A DNA stretch of 60,000 bases from NCBI GenBank assembly GCA_950295325.1, contig OX485803.1, forward strand, positions 43,851,554-43,911,553. The letters are read 5' to 3'. Positions within the stretch are counted from its first letter, which is position 1. The number at the start of each line of letters is the position of its first letter. Of the stretch, positions 1 to 12,575 are shown piece after piece. The notes below the pieces were generated by a model that did no database searches, was not told where the DNA came from, and was given only the letters and a program-made list of their open reading frames with translations. Origin of the DNA: Polytrichum commune. Its lineage: Eukaryota; Streptophyta; Polytrichopsida; Polytrichales; Polytrichaceae. A program made the translations under genes and the position numbers.

Positions 1-190
1 GGTCCTATATTCTTGCCTCATGTTTAGGTACCGTTGGGAGGGTCGGTGCTTGAGGCTTAAAACCTGCACTTGTAAGCCATGCCACATCATTTGCCAACTA
101 GGCTCGGCACTAGATAATGTCGATGGTGTGAAGGCCGGGTTTTTAGGACCAACTTTTAGCTAAAGTCAAGTGGGAAGGGGGCATTACTCG
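1..190. repeat. LTR-retrotransposon-like terminal fragment
   Basis: This stretch matches the reverse complement of 36224-36421 over almost its whole length; shared landmarks include GGTCCTATATTCTTGCCTCA and the text around 'gatggtgtgaaggccg'. At 163-186 it ends in a purine-rich tract followed by CATTA. A very similar tract recurs at 36736-36757, which resembles a polypurine tract at the edge of a 3' LTR. No coding part of a retrotransposon is visible. The repeat is certain; its LTR identity is an inference. Confidence 0.5.
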
Positions 191-424
191 CATAATGTTT
201 AAGGGAAGAAACCCTTCCTCCGAGCTATCGGCAACAACTTGGGAGAAGTTTTGAAGGTCAACATGTCATGGTTATATGCCTCCTGCACCTGGGGGCCATG
301 CATTTGCATTGTGGTTCGCGACTTAACCTAATAATGACACTTAGAGTTTATTTAATCTGTCATTTATTTAGTCTTCTCTATGTGGTTTTGTTGAACTGAA
401 CCCAATCCAAGAAACCTATCTATA

Positions 425-865
425 GTTGAACCTTATGGCGGGACCCCGCATAGACTCCGTCTCAAAATGTCATTAATTATTTATTTAGTTGGAGTGCTTA
501 TGTTGCAACATAAATGTAAACCTAAACCTAAACATGTAGATGTTGGCTAGAAGTCATTATTGCATCTCATAGCGTACTGTTGGATCTTTCTTGCTCTCAG
601 CTAAGTTTCCCTTTTGATAACTTCACTTAAAAATATCTTCTTAGTTATTTCTCCAAAAACCCATCTAAAAAATGAGCATGATACCCCTAAAAATGACTAA
701 TTGCGTCATTATTAAAAAACTAATTTGAATGTCTTGATTAACTAATGATGTGAGCAATCGATTGTTGCCTTTGTAGAAAGAATCGGAGCTATATTGATGG
801 TGCTACATAGTTTATGCAAGAGCCAGGGGCTGATGGGACTCTGGGGTCCCGCCATATGGTTCAGC
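425..865. repeat. Inverted-repeat pair (possible fold-back element)
   Basis: A 23-bp segment at 425-447, containing TATGGCGGGACCCC, is repeated in inverted orientation at 843-865 with few mismatches. The roughly 395 bp between them hold nothing I recognise. I found no target-site duplication, so a MITE is likely but not shown. Confidence 0.4.
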
Positions 866-1040
866 TGCAAAACAAGCAATTGATGTGAAATGATTGCCAA
901 TCCCAAATTACTTTCGAAGTTATTTGCCACACGTTTAACTATTTCATGAAATTTGGAGCTCATGAAGGACACCTCATGCCAGAGGTGGTCCTTTGGCTCG
1001 TATAAATGTCCTATTCATTATCAAAGTGAAGACTCTTAAT

Positions 1041-1135
1041 ATGATTAATTAGTCATATAGGTCGACCCCAATTATGTTGACTATTGAGACTTAAATAGTT
1101 ACCATATTTTGAGCATATAGTCCAATGTCGTTCGG
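1041..1135. repeat. Short dispersed repeat, copy also at 9575-9652
   Basis: The phrases AATTATGTTGACTATTGA and 'ttttgagca..tagtccaat' occur here and again at about 9575-9652 in the same orientation. Shorter echoes of the second phrase lie near 27355 and 50265. The family is not identified. Confidence 0.4.
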
Positions 1136-1407
1136 AGTGCCATGGTCTCCCGGTTTTGTGTTAGGCCTGCCTCCAAGAGGTGATTTTTTATAATAATCCA
1201 AGTAGCCATGAAGCATGATCCATTCAATGTCATGTAGGAAGGAATCCATGTAGACTTTACATCCATCTTGCATTCACATACTCGGTTGGTCCCTCAAGTG
1301 TAGTGGAAAGTGAACTTGGGCCGGCTCCGCCTTTTCCACCAATGAGAGTGCTTGAAGTGTAATGGTCACGGGCTCTCAGTCTCGTGTGTGAAGTGACCCT
1401 AAGTTTC
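1128..1407 (+). repeat. Dispersed direct repeat R1, copy 1 (copy 2 at 28832-29107)
   Basis: About 280 bp align collinearly with 28832-29107. They share GTTCGGAGTGCCATGGTCTC at one end and 'caatgagagtgcttgaagtg' near the other, with small indels. There are no coding features. It could be part of an LTR or of another non-coding repeat. Confidence 0.6.
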
Positions 1408-2144
1408 CATTGTGTAACAACATTAGAAATTGGATATTTGGGGCTCATATGTTCCGGAATGTCTTGAAATTACAAACATGGTGCCGAATTCCTTTCCTTT
1501 TGTTTTCAAGAACATTGATGCCATCCACAAATAGCCAAACCTTGGAATACCTTCCGTCAATGCTTGCAGGTGGACGGTGGACACAATCCAATCTTTAGGG
1601 CAAAAGCTTCACCATTTCAGCCTATTACGGACACCTTTCCTAAAATGGTCAGTGCCTTATACAATGTAGTAGAATGCCTCCTTATTTTCAACACAAATTT
1701 AGGGCAATCATATATTGCTACCCAGAGTCCTGGGAGTTCTATACGGAAAATGGATAATTTCCTACTTCTACAAGGTGGCTCGGATTTTTCAAATTTTACC
1801 CAGAAGTGGGCTTAGAGAGTGCAAATTTTATTGGTTGATATCCCTCATTTCCTAATGTCTAAAATGGGGTCAATTTTGTATTTTGGTGGTGGATGTTTAT
1901 TCCCTCCCCATTTTCCCCCTTGAAGTTTCATTGTCATTCATTCCCTTTTCTTTTTTTCAAGTGTTAAGGGTTAAAGAGTGTTGGCATTCACTCTTTATTT
2001 TTATTTTTTTGTCTAAATAGTATCCTTAGCAGGAGTTTAACCTAGCAGAACCCCTATTATCTTAGGGCCAAGGATGTAGCCTTCAGAAAATACAAGATCC
2101 ACAAAGGGTTTAAGTATTTTCCAAAGGTTGGTTAGTATTGAAAG
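1408..2144. other. No gene recognised
   Basis: AT-rich sequence. Short open frames of 62-83 codons are present, but none resembles a known family. T-rich runs occur around 1940-2010. Confidence 0.5.
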
Positions 2145-2440
2145 TCACGAAATTTGCGTACCATTATTGTTAGTATCAATTGCCCCAAACAAACAAGACA
2201 CATCACTCACACTCGGTGTACTAGGACAATTCAAATAAGAAGAGGGATTAGTATACAAAAAACGTTGTTTACTGTCATTCTTCCAAAGTGGGACAACCTC
2301 ACTGATAATGTCATCTACCCCCTCGTCTGGCCTTTCCAAGACAATTCGTTGCATTGCCTCGAGATTCTTACTATCCAACCTATTTCTAACTTTAGTCTTA
2401 ATCAAATTATGTACACTAAAGGCACGCTCACACGTTGCTG
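2145..2440 (-). pseudogene. hAT-superfamily transposase, C-terminal fragment
   Basis: Read on the minus strand from about 2440, the frame encodes ATCERAFSVHNLIKTK followed by VRNRL and an acidic stretch, and ends in a stop at 2145. In hAT transposases the C-terminal dimerisation region has this pattern: a Cys-Glu-Arg-x-Phe-Ser block, then IKTKxRNRL. About 98 residues remain. The catalytic part and the BED zinc finger are not visible upstream, where the frame is broken. A full-length hAT protein would be several times longer, so this is a dead fragment. Family assignment rests on the CERAFS and RNRL motifs and is fairly secure; the subfamily is unknown. Confidence 0.65.
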
Positions 2441-3519
2441 TAGAAACACACTACACATGACCTAACTTTGCAAGAACGAGGAGGTTGGGGTATCATGCTT
2501 GCAAAGCATGATTCCAAGTTATCATACCCCACAACTCCTTGAAATTCTAATCCCCCCATTCCGTAGTGCACTGAAGTTTAAAGGCTAAAAATTCACGCTT
2601 ACATGTTGTCTGGTCCACAAGAGGAGGGAGTTTGAAGATTCTATGTGAGTGGTAACTCCAACTATGCATAGTATCAATTTGTTTCCCTAAAAAGTATATG
2701 TCTAGGCGGTTGCCCGTCGTGAAAAATGCCTTTCAATCGGTAATTTGCCATGGATACTCCGGGGCACCTTGCCTAAATGCTGACACTTTTTTTCTCCTAA
2801 TCGGCCCATTTCCAAAAACCTTCATTTTTCTTCCAGAATCCCTTCCTAAACATTTCTATTTCATTCGGAATTTCTCAAAATCAACCACCTAGCTTGTAAC
2901 TAACTGCCAACACTCCCCGTTCATTGTTGCTACCTAAGGTTGAGGCATCTATAACCGATAAAATAAGACACTTTGCATCTGTTTAAGAAGAGTAAGAGTG
3001 GGGAAATATTTTTCTAGCGAAGAGAAACATATTCTAAGGAGAATGCAATTTAATTATCATTGTTTTCTTTTCTTTTCTTCTTCACGAATATGGTTTGTCA
3101 ACATGAATGATTTTGCTTTAGGAAGGCTTTCAATATCAAGGCCTTTGAGGTTAAGTACATGGCTTGGGCTTCCATAGCCTAGGTGGCCTTGGAGGATGTC
3201 GGCCACAACGGTAAAAAGAAAAATCTAAACATAATAGTAAATTAGCATGGTATTTTGAAAAACAAAATTAAATTGTCGAGTAAAACACAAACAATGTGCG
3301 TTTACCGTATTGAGATAAACATATGTTGTGTTTTTTTTACTGTAGTTTGCAGCTTGTGTGGTAGCTTGCCATGGCTACATGGATTTAGCTCCATAATACC
3401 GCCGCCCAACTGACCACCCAACCTCTTAAACGGTTGCCTATAATAAGCAACCCATTTTTTGGAGCATGTCCCCAGGCCTTCTCTCAATCAATGTCTGAGA
3501 TTTTTTAAAACTTATAATT
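2441..3519. other. Probable decayed upstream part of the hAT element; no gene recognised
   Basis: By position this could hold the rest of the hAT transposase on the minus strand, but all frames are interrupted. A short stretch near 2470-2500 (minus) may continue the frame just before the CERAFS block. Nothing else is supported. Confidence 0.3.
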
Positions 3520-3690
3520 AGTCAAAATCCTAGTGTTTCCAAGTCCAACTGGTCACATGTTGTGATCTTTTGTTTTTCTCCTTAATAAGTCGAGGTATAT
3601 TCCACATATTCCTCTAAAATGATCAGATATTTTCCTGAACTTCAACCGGTTAATTCTCAAACTCAATCAGTTCATTTGTCAATAGAGGTC
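3520..3690 (+). repeat. Dispersed repeat family A, copy 1
   Basis: It shares with 28140-28420 the order 'cctagtgtttccaagtccaac', 'cacatgttg', 'ttcctctaaaatgat' and 'tcaaccggtta'. It belongs to a family with further copies at 52085-52320 and 55946-56185 (both inverted) and 57690-57790. The motif CAACCGGTT, or relatives of it, recurs within copies. Confidence 0.55.
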
Positions 3691-4052
3691 AGTTATCCCC
3701 GTTCATTGGCCTCTCTATATCCTTCTTCATCTCCACCGTCGCTTTTGTGTCATCACGTGAGAGAAATTGAGCCGCATTATTAATTCATCCGGGAATATTG
3801 TATAGCAAAAGGAAATGCATTGGGAATAAGGGCGATGATTGGGAGGGATGGGGCTCGTGTCCGAATCTATTATATCACTAAAACGGTTCTCATGTGTGAA
3901 AAGAATATGTTTGGGAATTTCTATAGGAGTACAATGAGGAAAGCAAGTTGATGGCTTAAGGTTTGTGAAGTCTATGTAATCTCATCCATTGTGGATGAAA
4001 GGGCTCTAGTGAAATCTATACTAAATAATGATATTTAATGTCATATGGTATT

Positions 4053-4470
4053 TTATGACCCTAAACCAAGAGCATGTGACCGGTCCATTGTTTGTAATAG
4101 AAAGGCCACAATCTCAAACTTTTTTGAAAGATTGTGAAAGTCTTTTTTTGTGCTTGCACTAAAATGCAACCACCAGCATAGGGTGACATGATATTGTGTT
4201 TCAACATCCTTCATTGTATTGTGTACATCTAATTCTTGCAAGGTTTTTGTACTAAAATTGTAGCCACAATTACATGTATTGTTGGGTGATCTTGATCATA
4301 GGGAATTATCTCAATCATAGTTGGGTTGCAACATCTTCGGATTACGAATCGAAACAATCAACAATTCTTCATATTGTATATTATTTGCTATGACATTCAT
4401 GGCATGAAATCGTGGTTTTATCCTTCAAATGTTGGCCATGGTCACATCTTTCAAATGCTCAAACTTCAAA
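4053..4470 (-). pseudogene. Diverged fragment of the MULE transposase family found at 20.8-24.4 kb
   Basis: The minus-strand frame at 4241-4053 contains DVETQYHV followed by WWL and, later, an LS..FE segment. The transposase at about 22795-22900 reads DAETKYHV, then WWL, then LS..LE, in the same order and with similar spacing. Upstream on the minus strand (to about 4470) a broken frame shows FEHLKDVTMA, comparable with FDHVKRLKDWTTMA there. The fragment is short and interrupted by stops, and no zinc finger is seen. It shows that the family has at least one older relative in this window. Homology is inferred by eye from these blocks. Confidence 0.5.
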
Positions 4471-7400
4471 CAAGAGTGACCCTTAAGGATCATGATAAGA
4501 GTGTTTCATCATTCGGAAACTTACTGGGATGAAATGATTGAACCCCTAAACATATCAAGGTCAATATCCATGGGTAGCTAATATGGGTAGTAGAGAGAAT
4601 TCCAATAGAGTTACCAACCTTTTTCAGTCACACTACTACATAAATGTAGATTTTGAAAGTAAATGTGTCATGGAGGGGTGGACAAGAAAAAAAACCAGAG
4701 TCTTTGCAATTCTTAATAGATGCAAGGACTATATCATGATCAATTATTGATGCTTACGCATCTACATGTGAATTGTTTCAAACAAAATTGTGGATTTCAA
4801 ACATTGAATATAATCTCTATGTCTATGTGGATTTGATGTCATCTTGGCACCATCATATAATACTATATCCTCGCCTCATAGTGGTAGCTCAATGGCGAAG
4901 ATGATCTCCCTTATTGATTATGAGGAATCTATTCGGAAAGTTTGCACGAAATTCCAATGGAGGACATAAGTTTGCCATTTGTTCCATGTTTGTTCAATTT
5001 GGAGTCATTCAACATGACATTGTCCAATAATGAATGCTGACCATTTGAGTTTTGTTTTAAAAAAATGAAAAATGTGATGTCCCCTCCCACCTGCACAATT
5101 AACCCATTACATGCAAAGGCGGTCACAAAGGTTGTTGAATCCAACCTCAACACCTTCACATTATAGTAAGTCATTGGATTATGATCATTGCATCCTGCCA
5201 CTCATAGATGTCGAGGTGAAGGGGTGTATTGAACATGTTAGTGACAAAGAGGAAGGAACGGTAGACGATAGGGGTAGTTACAGAGCTTCTATGCATGGTT
5301 CCACATTGACTACATCAAATGTGCTCATTCCTTTGTGGACATTGATATGTGTGAGTAATTTCCTGTTATACTTCCATCCATGTCCAAGAATTTTAGTTTC
5401 TAAATTTTCCGTAGTGCCTCCATCAATTCTTTTCTCAAACCCACATGAATTATGTAAATATAGTCTAGAGCATGCTCGATACTTGGATTGTGCTTGCATT
5501 TTTTTTATAAGGAAATTGAATGTTGAATCTAATAACAATGTTAAAAATCATCTCCAAACTCTTACCCCAAGCTTGCGATTATTGATTTCAAAAGTAAAAT
5601 AAGGCATTCATTAGGTTGATTGGATTTTGTGTGAACTTTCCACTTGTATTATTATAAACAAAGATGTTATTATTTATACTGAAATACCACAGACATAAGA
5701 TAGTAGTGGGTGTATCTCCACACATTTGCCATAGCTCACCGCTCACATGTTCACACTCCCCCATATTGAATTGTTTCATGATTGAAGACATTCATTATAA
5801 AGAGCTGTAAAGTTCAAGTGAGGTGTCTTTAGAACAACATGTGAGGTCATTGTAGACTTGTGAGAGCATGTTCATCACAAACAAGTTGTTTGGCCCAAAA
5901 CTCATAACTTAGTGCTCAAGTTTTGAGCATGAATTTAATCAAGAGTATTGTTAATGTTGTGTTGTCCATGCATTATTTGTGTTTTGTCATAAATAAGGTA
6001 GACCTTGTTTATTTCATAATGAACTAAATTACATTCTAAATTTGAACAAAGGTGATGTTTTGTTAACTATTTGCTAATCTTACATGCTTGCAAAATAGAG
6101 TGGCCCACTATGTAGTAGAAGTCGCTTATTGAACACTAAGCAACGGTGGGATCAAGAGGTCATGCTAGTCAAGGAAACTCTAGGGTAATGATTACTAAAA
6201 GTGAATTGGTGTTAGAGGTGAAGAGGAGTTAACCCTTAATTTCACTGTCATTTGAAGATTTTTTTCAAGGCGAAACTCAAGTTTGACGAACAAATAGATA
6301 TTCAATGGAAGAGAATTTGTAGACACTATAGTATATTTATCCTTACCATGCTAATTTATTACAGGCTATTTTGATTTTGATTTATAATATTACATTATGA
6401 AGTTATTATAAGTTATTCATATTATAAAAAATTGGAGGGTTGTCTCTCAATATTTGATGGGCAATAAGATATGGCAAACAATTAGATTTGGTGAGTGGGC
6501 TGAACATGCGGTCCAAAACAAACCTAGAAAGTCAATGATTGATGCAATAGTCTTCTACAATGTTTGTTGGAGACACTCTTTAGAATTAGGACATCTCCAT
6601 TGTTGCCACCACATCTCCCTCCAATTCCTATTTCAAAGCAACATTCAAGGAGCTTGTGAACTATGAGGTGGAAATACACTACATCTGTACTTGTGAAAGC
6701 ATCATCGCCACATTCTCAACTACTAATCTACAAATAACATTTTCATCCCAAAGTTTTTAAGAGAATAATGTGTGTGTATGTGTGTGTGAATGTAATTGCT
6801 AGTTCATTGAAGTATTCATGTAAAAGTTATTATAAAGCATGAAATACTGTGAAGGAGCTCTTCTAACATTGAAAGAGATTTGGTTGAGACAAATGACCCT
6901 CTACATTCAAACATCAAAATAAAATCTCGTTGTTTGGGTCTCTAAAACTCTACGTGAGTGTCAAAGGAGATGTGGTGGTGATTGTTATGACTGCTCCCTC
7001 TCAAGTATGTTGGAAGAAGATTTGGTAGTGGTGGTGGTGGTGGAGGTGCTCTCAGGTGGTAGGAGGTTGCTGCAGTTTGCATGCATGTCAAACACTCCAG
7101 ATTGCAACAATGAACTATCAGTGACGAGGCAAGCTAATCACAAATCTCAACGCTAAGTGCGGCATCCCGTTGTGAATTTCATCAAATTCTAGATTCGTTC
7201 TGGTGGGACATTCATGTCTGTTGCACATTTGGATAAATGGCGGTCGCGTCTCGGTTGTGTCAACTCTATATACCAATCTTGGAAACTCTGCCATATTGCT
7301 TCGCATGCTGTGTTTTTAGAAAAATTGTGCAACACTTTAATATGTGAGCTCCACCCCGAAATGCATGTGGTCCAGCGTTTAATGTTGGGTCAGTGTCGTT

Positions 7401-8360
7401 CCATACCCTTCATAGTGTAACATCTTTGTAGTGCTAATTCATCATTTAGCTGATGATGATTTCCTCAACATTGATTTCGCTCACATTTCATCCGTTTTAG
7501 AACTTGCAATTATCAACTGTGCAAAGACTAGATAAAAATCGCTGCCAACCCTGTGTTTGGTAGGCATCGATTCAATGTTGATGTAGCTTGATGTGATTGT
7601 ATCAGTCTGAAATGCACAGTTGATGATGTCCCTAGAGACTCCACAGTGCATGGAAACAGACATGCCAGAATATTATTTATTATCCTTGAACCTTCAAGTT
7701 GCTTGTCACAAGGAGCTCAACTAGCTCCTAGATTTCAAGTGTCCACCTAGAAGCTGAATGGAATTCGAATGTATCTCAGACATCTGAACTAGAATAAGAT
7801 TGAGCCTAGGGGGTTCAAAATTTGAGATGGGGTTTTTGAAAGTAGGGCCATTGGAAGCGGAGAATAGAAGCAATCTCCCATTGGTAGTTTGTTCATTTAA
7901 CCACGTGAACCACCGGGAGGAAGCGCCAATTACAGGTGAACCGCCATATGGACAATTTCGTAATAAGTAGAGGACTCTGAAGTAGGTTGATTTTCACAAC
8001 ACTTGAATGCTTGAGAATGGAAGGGAACCGTTAAGTAGGTTAGACTGCGGCAACACTAAGATGCTTGAGGAATGGAAGGTGGTTGTGTGCACACATATAA
8101 AGGAACAATTGTATAAAGACTTGTCCTTTGCACTATTGCAATCGTCACGAATTTGCACTTGAGCCATGTGGCTGTCACTTTTGTCATGACCAGGATCCTC
8201 CTGGGTTTTATTTCTTCCTCTGTTGCTAAACTTGTTTCCCACAGAAGTAATGCCAATGAATCAAGTGGAAATAGCCAAATACAGAGCACACTATTTTGCA
8301 GATTAAAAATCTCCACATAAATTGGGATGACCACTGTACCCTACGAAATTGCGGTCATAA
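4471..8360. other. No gene recognised; minor microsatellites
   Basis: Several open frames of 60-163 codons exist (the longest on the plus strand at 5111-5602), but none shows a recognisable domain, and overlapping frames on both strands are of similar length. A TG-rich microsatellite lies at about 6767-6790 and a GGT-rich patch at about 7030-7050. Confidence 0.4.
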
Positions 8361-8681
8361 GTGCAACTAAGAAGCGGCATATCTGTGTGCACACATCAGG
8401 TTTTTATGGAGTACAACCAGGCAGCCTGGTGCATTGCAATAGCAATTACCAATTCAAGAAGCTCCATACTAGTCATGGAAGAAGTGGAAAATCTTCCTCC
8501 AATTTTGAATGGCATTTTAGAGTGCCTGACAGTGTGTGTGCGCGGCGGGAGCGAAATCGCAGTTCATGCTCTATGGTTTTCAGGAGCTCTGAAACATAAT
8601 TCCTGTCATCTTTGCGATCCAGTCATAACATTATTGAGTAGAGAGCGTGTTGTCTTTCCTTGGGAAAGGTTTAGTTAGTTG
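8361..8681 (+). pseudogene. Possible gene fragment, weakly ARM-repeat-like
   Basis: A 105-codon plus-strand frame reads with a helical, alternating hydrophobic character. It contains AAWCIAIAITNS, VENLPPILNGILECL and EIAVHALWFSGAL, segments of the kind seen in armadillo-type repeats (Ala-Leu-Trp-x-Leu helices). Upstream frames are closed. No splice sites link it clearly to another exon. It may be the relic of a host exon or a chance open frame. The call is weak and rests on sequence character only. Confidence 0.18.
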
Positions 8682-11141
8682 CACTTCAGTGTTAAAAGAA
8701 AAGTGTTGGATGCAGAATCTTGAATCAGTTTCAGTTTGAATATACAGCGGATGGAATAGAGGGAGTAGGCTTTCCTAAAACAACCTTCATAGGCTGAATT
8801 ATGTTATATCAAATTTCGTAAGCACCCAGCTTCATCACAATGTAATACGTTGATGTGTAGGATTAGATTCCCCAAAGGTGGCCAAGGAAAATGATGGCAA
8901 ACACTTTTTGTCAAAATTTTCTACGAAGGTCAGTGCGTCATGCAGAAGGAACTTTATGTGCTGAATTCGGTTTCACTCATTAAATTGTATCATCTGAACT
9001 TGAATCGTGAGGAGAGGATGAGGATCGAATGCCTCCCGGTAGAAATCATTGTTTGCAGCAAACCTCCAGAGTTTCCTCATTTCTGTGTTGCCGATCTTAT
9101 ATCAGGGTTTGAATCGCTCGCTCATGTAGGATTTCCCGTTGAAATCTTGTTCATATAAATTCTCTGTTATTCATTCAACTTAGGATGGCCTGAGAGATGA
9201 AAAAGTCGTTGCTCATGGTTTCACATACATAAGCATCGAGGGACAATAGTTCCCAGCTTGAGAATGGGAGTGTCAGTGGTATGTGAAGGTCCCGGACAAT
9301 TTAGAAGACAATTTCAAAAAACCAGAAGTAAGCAATCACAAGCTCCACATGAGGGCATTTGATGCTCGAAAGAGTATGTAGGCCTCAATCACTTCATACA
9401 GTTATCCATTTCAAGGGTAAGATGTTTACACACGTTGCCTAGGATATGAAACACACTAAAAGGACGAGACGAGTAGCAAATCCAAATCGAGGCCGTAGCC
9501 ACTTTCCAATTAGTTTCTGGAGCTTATATGGATATCTCAACGAGACAATTTTCTTTTGCCTTCAATGATTATTTAGGTCCCCCAAATTATGTTGACTATT
9601 GAATCTAGAATAGTTAACAAATTTTGAGCACGTAGTCCAATATCTTTTAAGCATGTGTTTTTTGGGTGTCCACTCTGAGGTCCAAACTTGACTGCACACT
9701 TGCTCAAATACTTGTATTTGATTAAGATAAGTAAGTGAATTGGGCTTGCTACCTGAGATTAAATTTTAGAATGCTTCATGCTTTAGCTTTTATACAAATT
9801 CCCTCGATGTAATTTTATCACATGGCAGTCTTACATTGCTACAAACCCGTCTCTAATTTTCATTGTTGGAGATTAGAGTTCAACATCGATAAGATGAACT
9901 AGGGAGCACATTCTAGGTAGTCCGTGTAGAATGCACAACTGTAAGATTGTTTGGTGCATGACGTAACATTATTAAGCAATGTGCGTTCGTTCTTGTGGGC
10001 TTGAATATACCCATGGGATGACGTAGCTATTGCAAATTTAAACTGGGTCCAAGTTACTATAGATTCTTGCAACGAAAGAAAGCATCACATTAATTTCATG
10101 AAACTTCTACATCCTCTATATAAGTGTAACCTTAGCATTAAGATCAGTATGCCTAGAGTGGACACTTCCAGCATTTTAACATATGTAGGGGTTTGACAAG
10201 CCAAGAAAATTTACATGAATACATTAGCAAATCCAAATGAGGGAACATGAGAATTGGTCTTGCCCTTTTTCGAAATGAAAGTGAATATTTTGTGAAATCT
10301 TGAAGTGATGCCCATAAATTTTCTTAAATGGTTTTCTTTCATATATGTACATTTCACACTTGAATATGTACTTATATGCAAGAAACCATTTAAGATCACA
10401 ATTTACTTTAGGACTACATAATGTACCTTATTAAGGGATTGGAGGGCGAAAGCATTAAGTGTGGATGACAATTTTGAGGTCCTTGAAAACGATGCTTCTT
10501 TTTTAATATTTGGGAGAAAATAACCTCACATTGAAATGTACAAATTGTAAGCAATCATGCTCTATGTGTAATGTATTGCCTTATTTACACTCATGAATCT
10601 ATGAAAATGCCTAAACTATAATAACAAATTAGTTTCTAGAATCTGTTTATTCATAAGGTGCATTTGGATTGCACTATGATGACGAGTGTGCCATGTTCAT
10701 TGGAAGCTTTGAGTTTTGTATTATAAGATGTAGTTTTATTAGGTCATCATGAAAGGAGTTGAGATTACAAACATAAGGTATTTACACAACACCAAGTTAC
10801 CAACGACATAATATAACATCACATTATTTCACAGATATTTTGGTCATCATTTGAAAATGATTGCATTACAAGTAGGTGCAACTTTTAAAATAGTTAGTAT
10901 GGAAAGAGTGCAAAATTATAGGCATATTATTGGAGATTGTTTATTTGATTGTATGAGCTATCTATTTAATGCAAACTTATCAACTCTCGAAATATGGAAA
11001 GACTATGTATCATACTTATTTCAAGCTCTAACATTGGATACTAAGAGAGTTGTTTGAGGGTCTTCTATAGGAAGAGGTATTGATAGATTTGCATAGTGTT
11101 AGTACAATGCATTATTATTTACAATACAAGACAAAGTGTTA
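8682..11141. other. No gene recognised
   Basis: AT-rich. It contains the second copy of the short repeat noted at 1041-1135 (about 9575-9652). Open frames of 60-72 codons have no recognisable content. Confidence 0.45.
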
Positions 11142-11421
11142 CTCCCTCCATCCCAAACTGATTGTCCTACCTCCCTCATTATTTAGTCTCAAAATGATTG
11201 TCCGGTTTATCAGCCCAACTAGAAATTTGAGGCTCAAAATCATATTTTTGTGCCAAACTTTCATCATCAAGAAGTCTTTTGACACTGCAACTTCATGGGG
11301 CGTTTTGGAACAATTGTTTTTCCTATTTTAAGAGTCATACTAACAACTACTTGATCAATGGTCATGATGCCTTAGTCTTGCCAAAGTTAGGAACGTAGAC
11401 AATTATTTGGAACAAAAGGAG
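11142..11421. mobile_element. Stowaway-like (Tc1/mariner) MITE
   Basis: A 280-bp segment begins CTCCCTCCATCCCAAA and ends, read in reverse, CTCCTTTTGTTCCAAA. Both ends are followed inward by a GATTGTC/AATTGTC block. TA lies immediately outside each end (11140-11141 and 11422-11423), the expected Tc1/mariner target duplication. CTCCCTCCRTCCC termini are characteristic of plant Stowaway MITEs. It has no coding capacity. Confidence 0.8.
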
Positions 11422-12052
11422 TATTGAATATGGATTGTGCATACACTTTACTATATTGATGTGGCTTGCACAATTTTGAAGTTTGGGGTAACCTCCTAAG
11501 CATAACACCCTTTGACAACTCGGTCGACAAGAATATGAAAATCATGCATTACTGTAGTAGAAGCAATTAAACTTATGCTAAACTATTGATCGTTGAGCAA
11601 CATCAAGGTATGAGAGAGCATTTTGAACTTCTTCTTGTATTCAATGAAAATTTACATTACACACACACAATCTAATATTTACAACATTAAAACTAGAGTA
11701 AAATTTATCAATGTTACTAATTTATTATATGTTGTATCTTTCAATGAAAAACACGAATCAAATTAATCTTCAGAAAAACCCAAACAACTAGGAAAGATCA
11801 TTGCTAGGAAAAAGGAAAAAAGAAAAAAGACCAGTATACCATGAGTGTATACTCCTCATTCGATTGCAAATGGAGGTCAATTGTCCAATAGCTAGACAAC
11901 CCCAATTCAAGACCATATGTATTGTTTGTGAGGTACATATCTTCAAGTCCTTCAGGTATGGATCAGTCCAAGGGTGTCTTATTAGCTCCAGGGGAGCAAG
12001 CATATTCAAGCATACCAAAAAAAAAAATGCTCTTATATACTTTAATCATAAT

Positions 12053-12575
12053 TTTTTTTGATCAAACGCCTAAAAGTAGTAGCAAAGTGTTTTGTAAGTT
12101 GGAATTTTTTTCATGGTACTCTCTATTGTTGTGTTAGGTACTCAAATATAAAATACCAAGATGAGATCTTCAAAACTTATCATTAACAACACTACTCAAA
12201 AGGTAATGGCTAAATATAGGTTTGGGTGTAGATTTCATGACCTTAAATATTTTGAAGTTGGATTTTTTTCATCTTCCTTGAATTCTTTATCAAATTGAGG
12301 GCACTACTACAAAAATTTGTAGAAAAATATTAATTTCATGTAATTTTATCATGTTTTAAACAAACTTTAGACAATGGCGTGTCCAATATATCTACTTGCA
12401 CACCACTTGCATTGTCTTCTAAACTATGTAGACTGTTCTCAAAAAAAACTTCTCAACATAATTGCTTGGCTTTGTAGAGCAATGTGTTCCTCAAATGTTT
12501 ATGATTTTTTCCTTCACAAAATTCAAAGTTAGTATGTAGTTTTGAATCAATTTCACTTAAACCTATGCAAGGAGT
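12053..12575 (+). repeat. Dispersed repeat family B, copy 1
   Basis: It aligns with 43215-43826 (same strand) and with the reverse complement of 35020-35600. Common blocks are CCTAAAAGTRGTAGCAAA, ACCAAGATGAGATCTTCAAA, 'tttatcatg' and 'aaattcaaagttagta'. No open frame is conserved among the copies. A CACTACTACAAAAA string at 12303 inside it resembles a CACTA-type terminus, but no partner end was found. Confidence 0.65.

Noticed and set aside
5111-5602. 163-codon plus-strand frame as a gene
   Set aside because: No recognisable motif; an overlapping minus-strand frame of 86 codons and AT-rich composition suggest chance.
12303-12332. CACTA element start (CACTACTACAAAAA)
   Set aside because: No inverted partner or 3-bp duplication found, and the string lies within a family B repeat.
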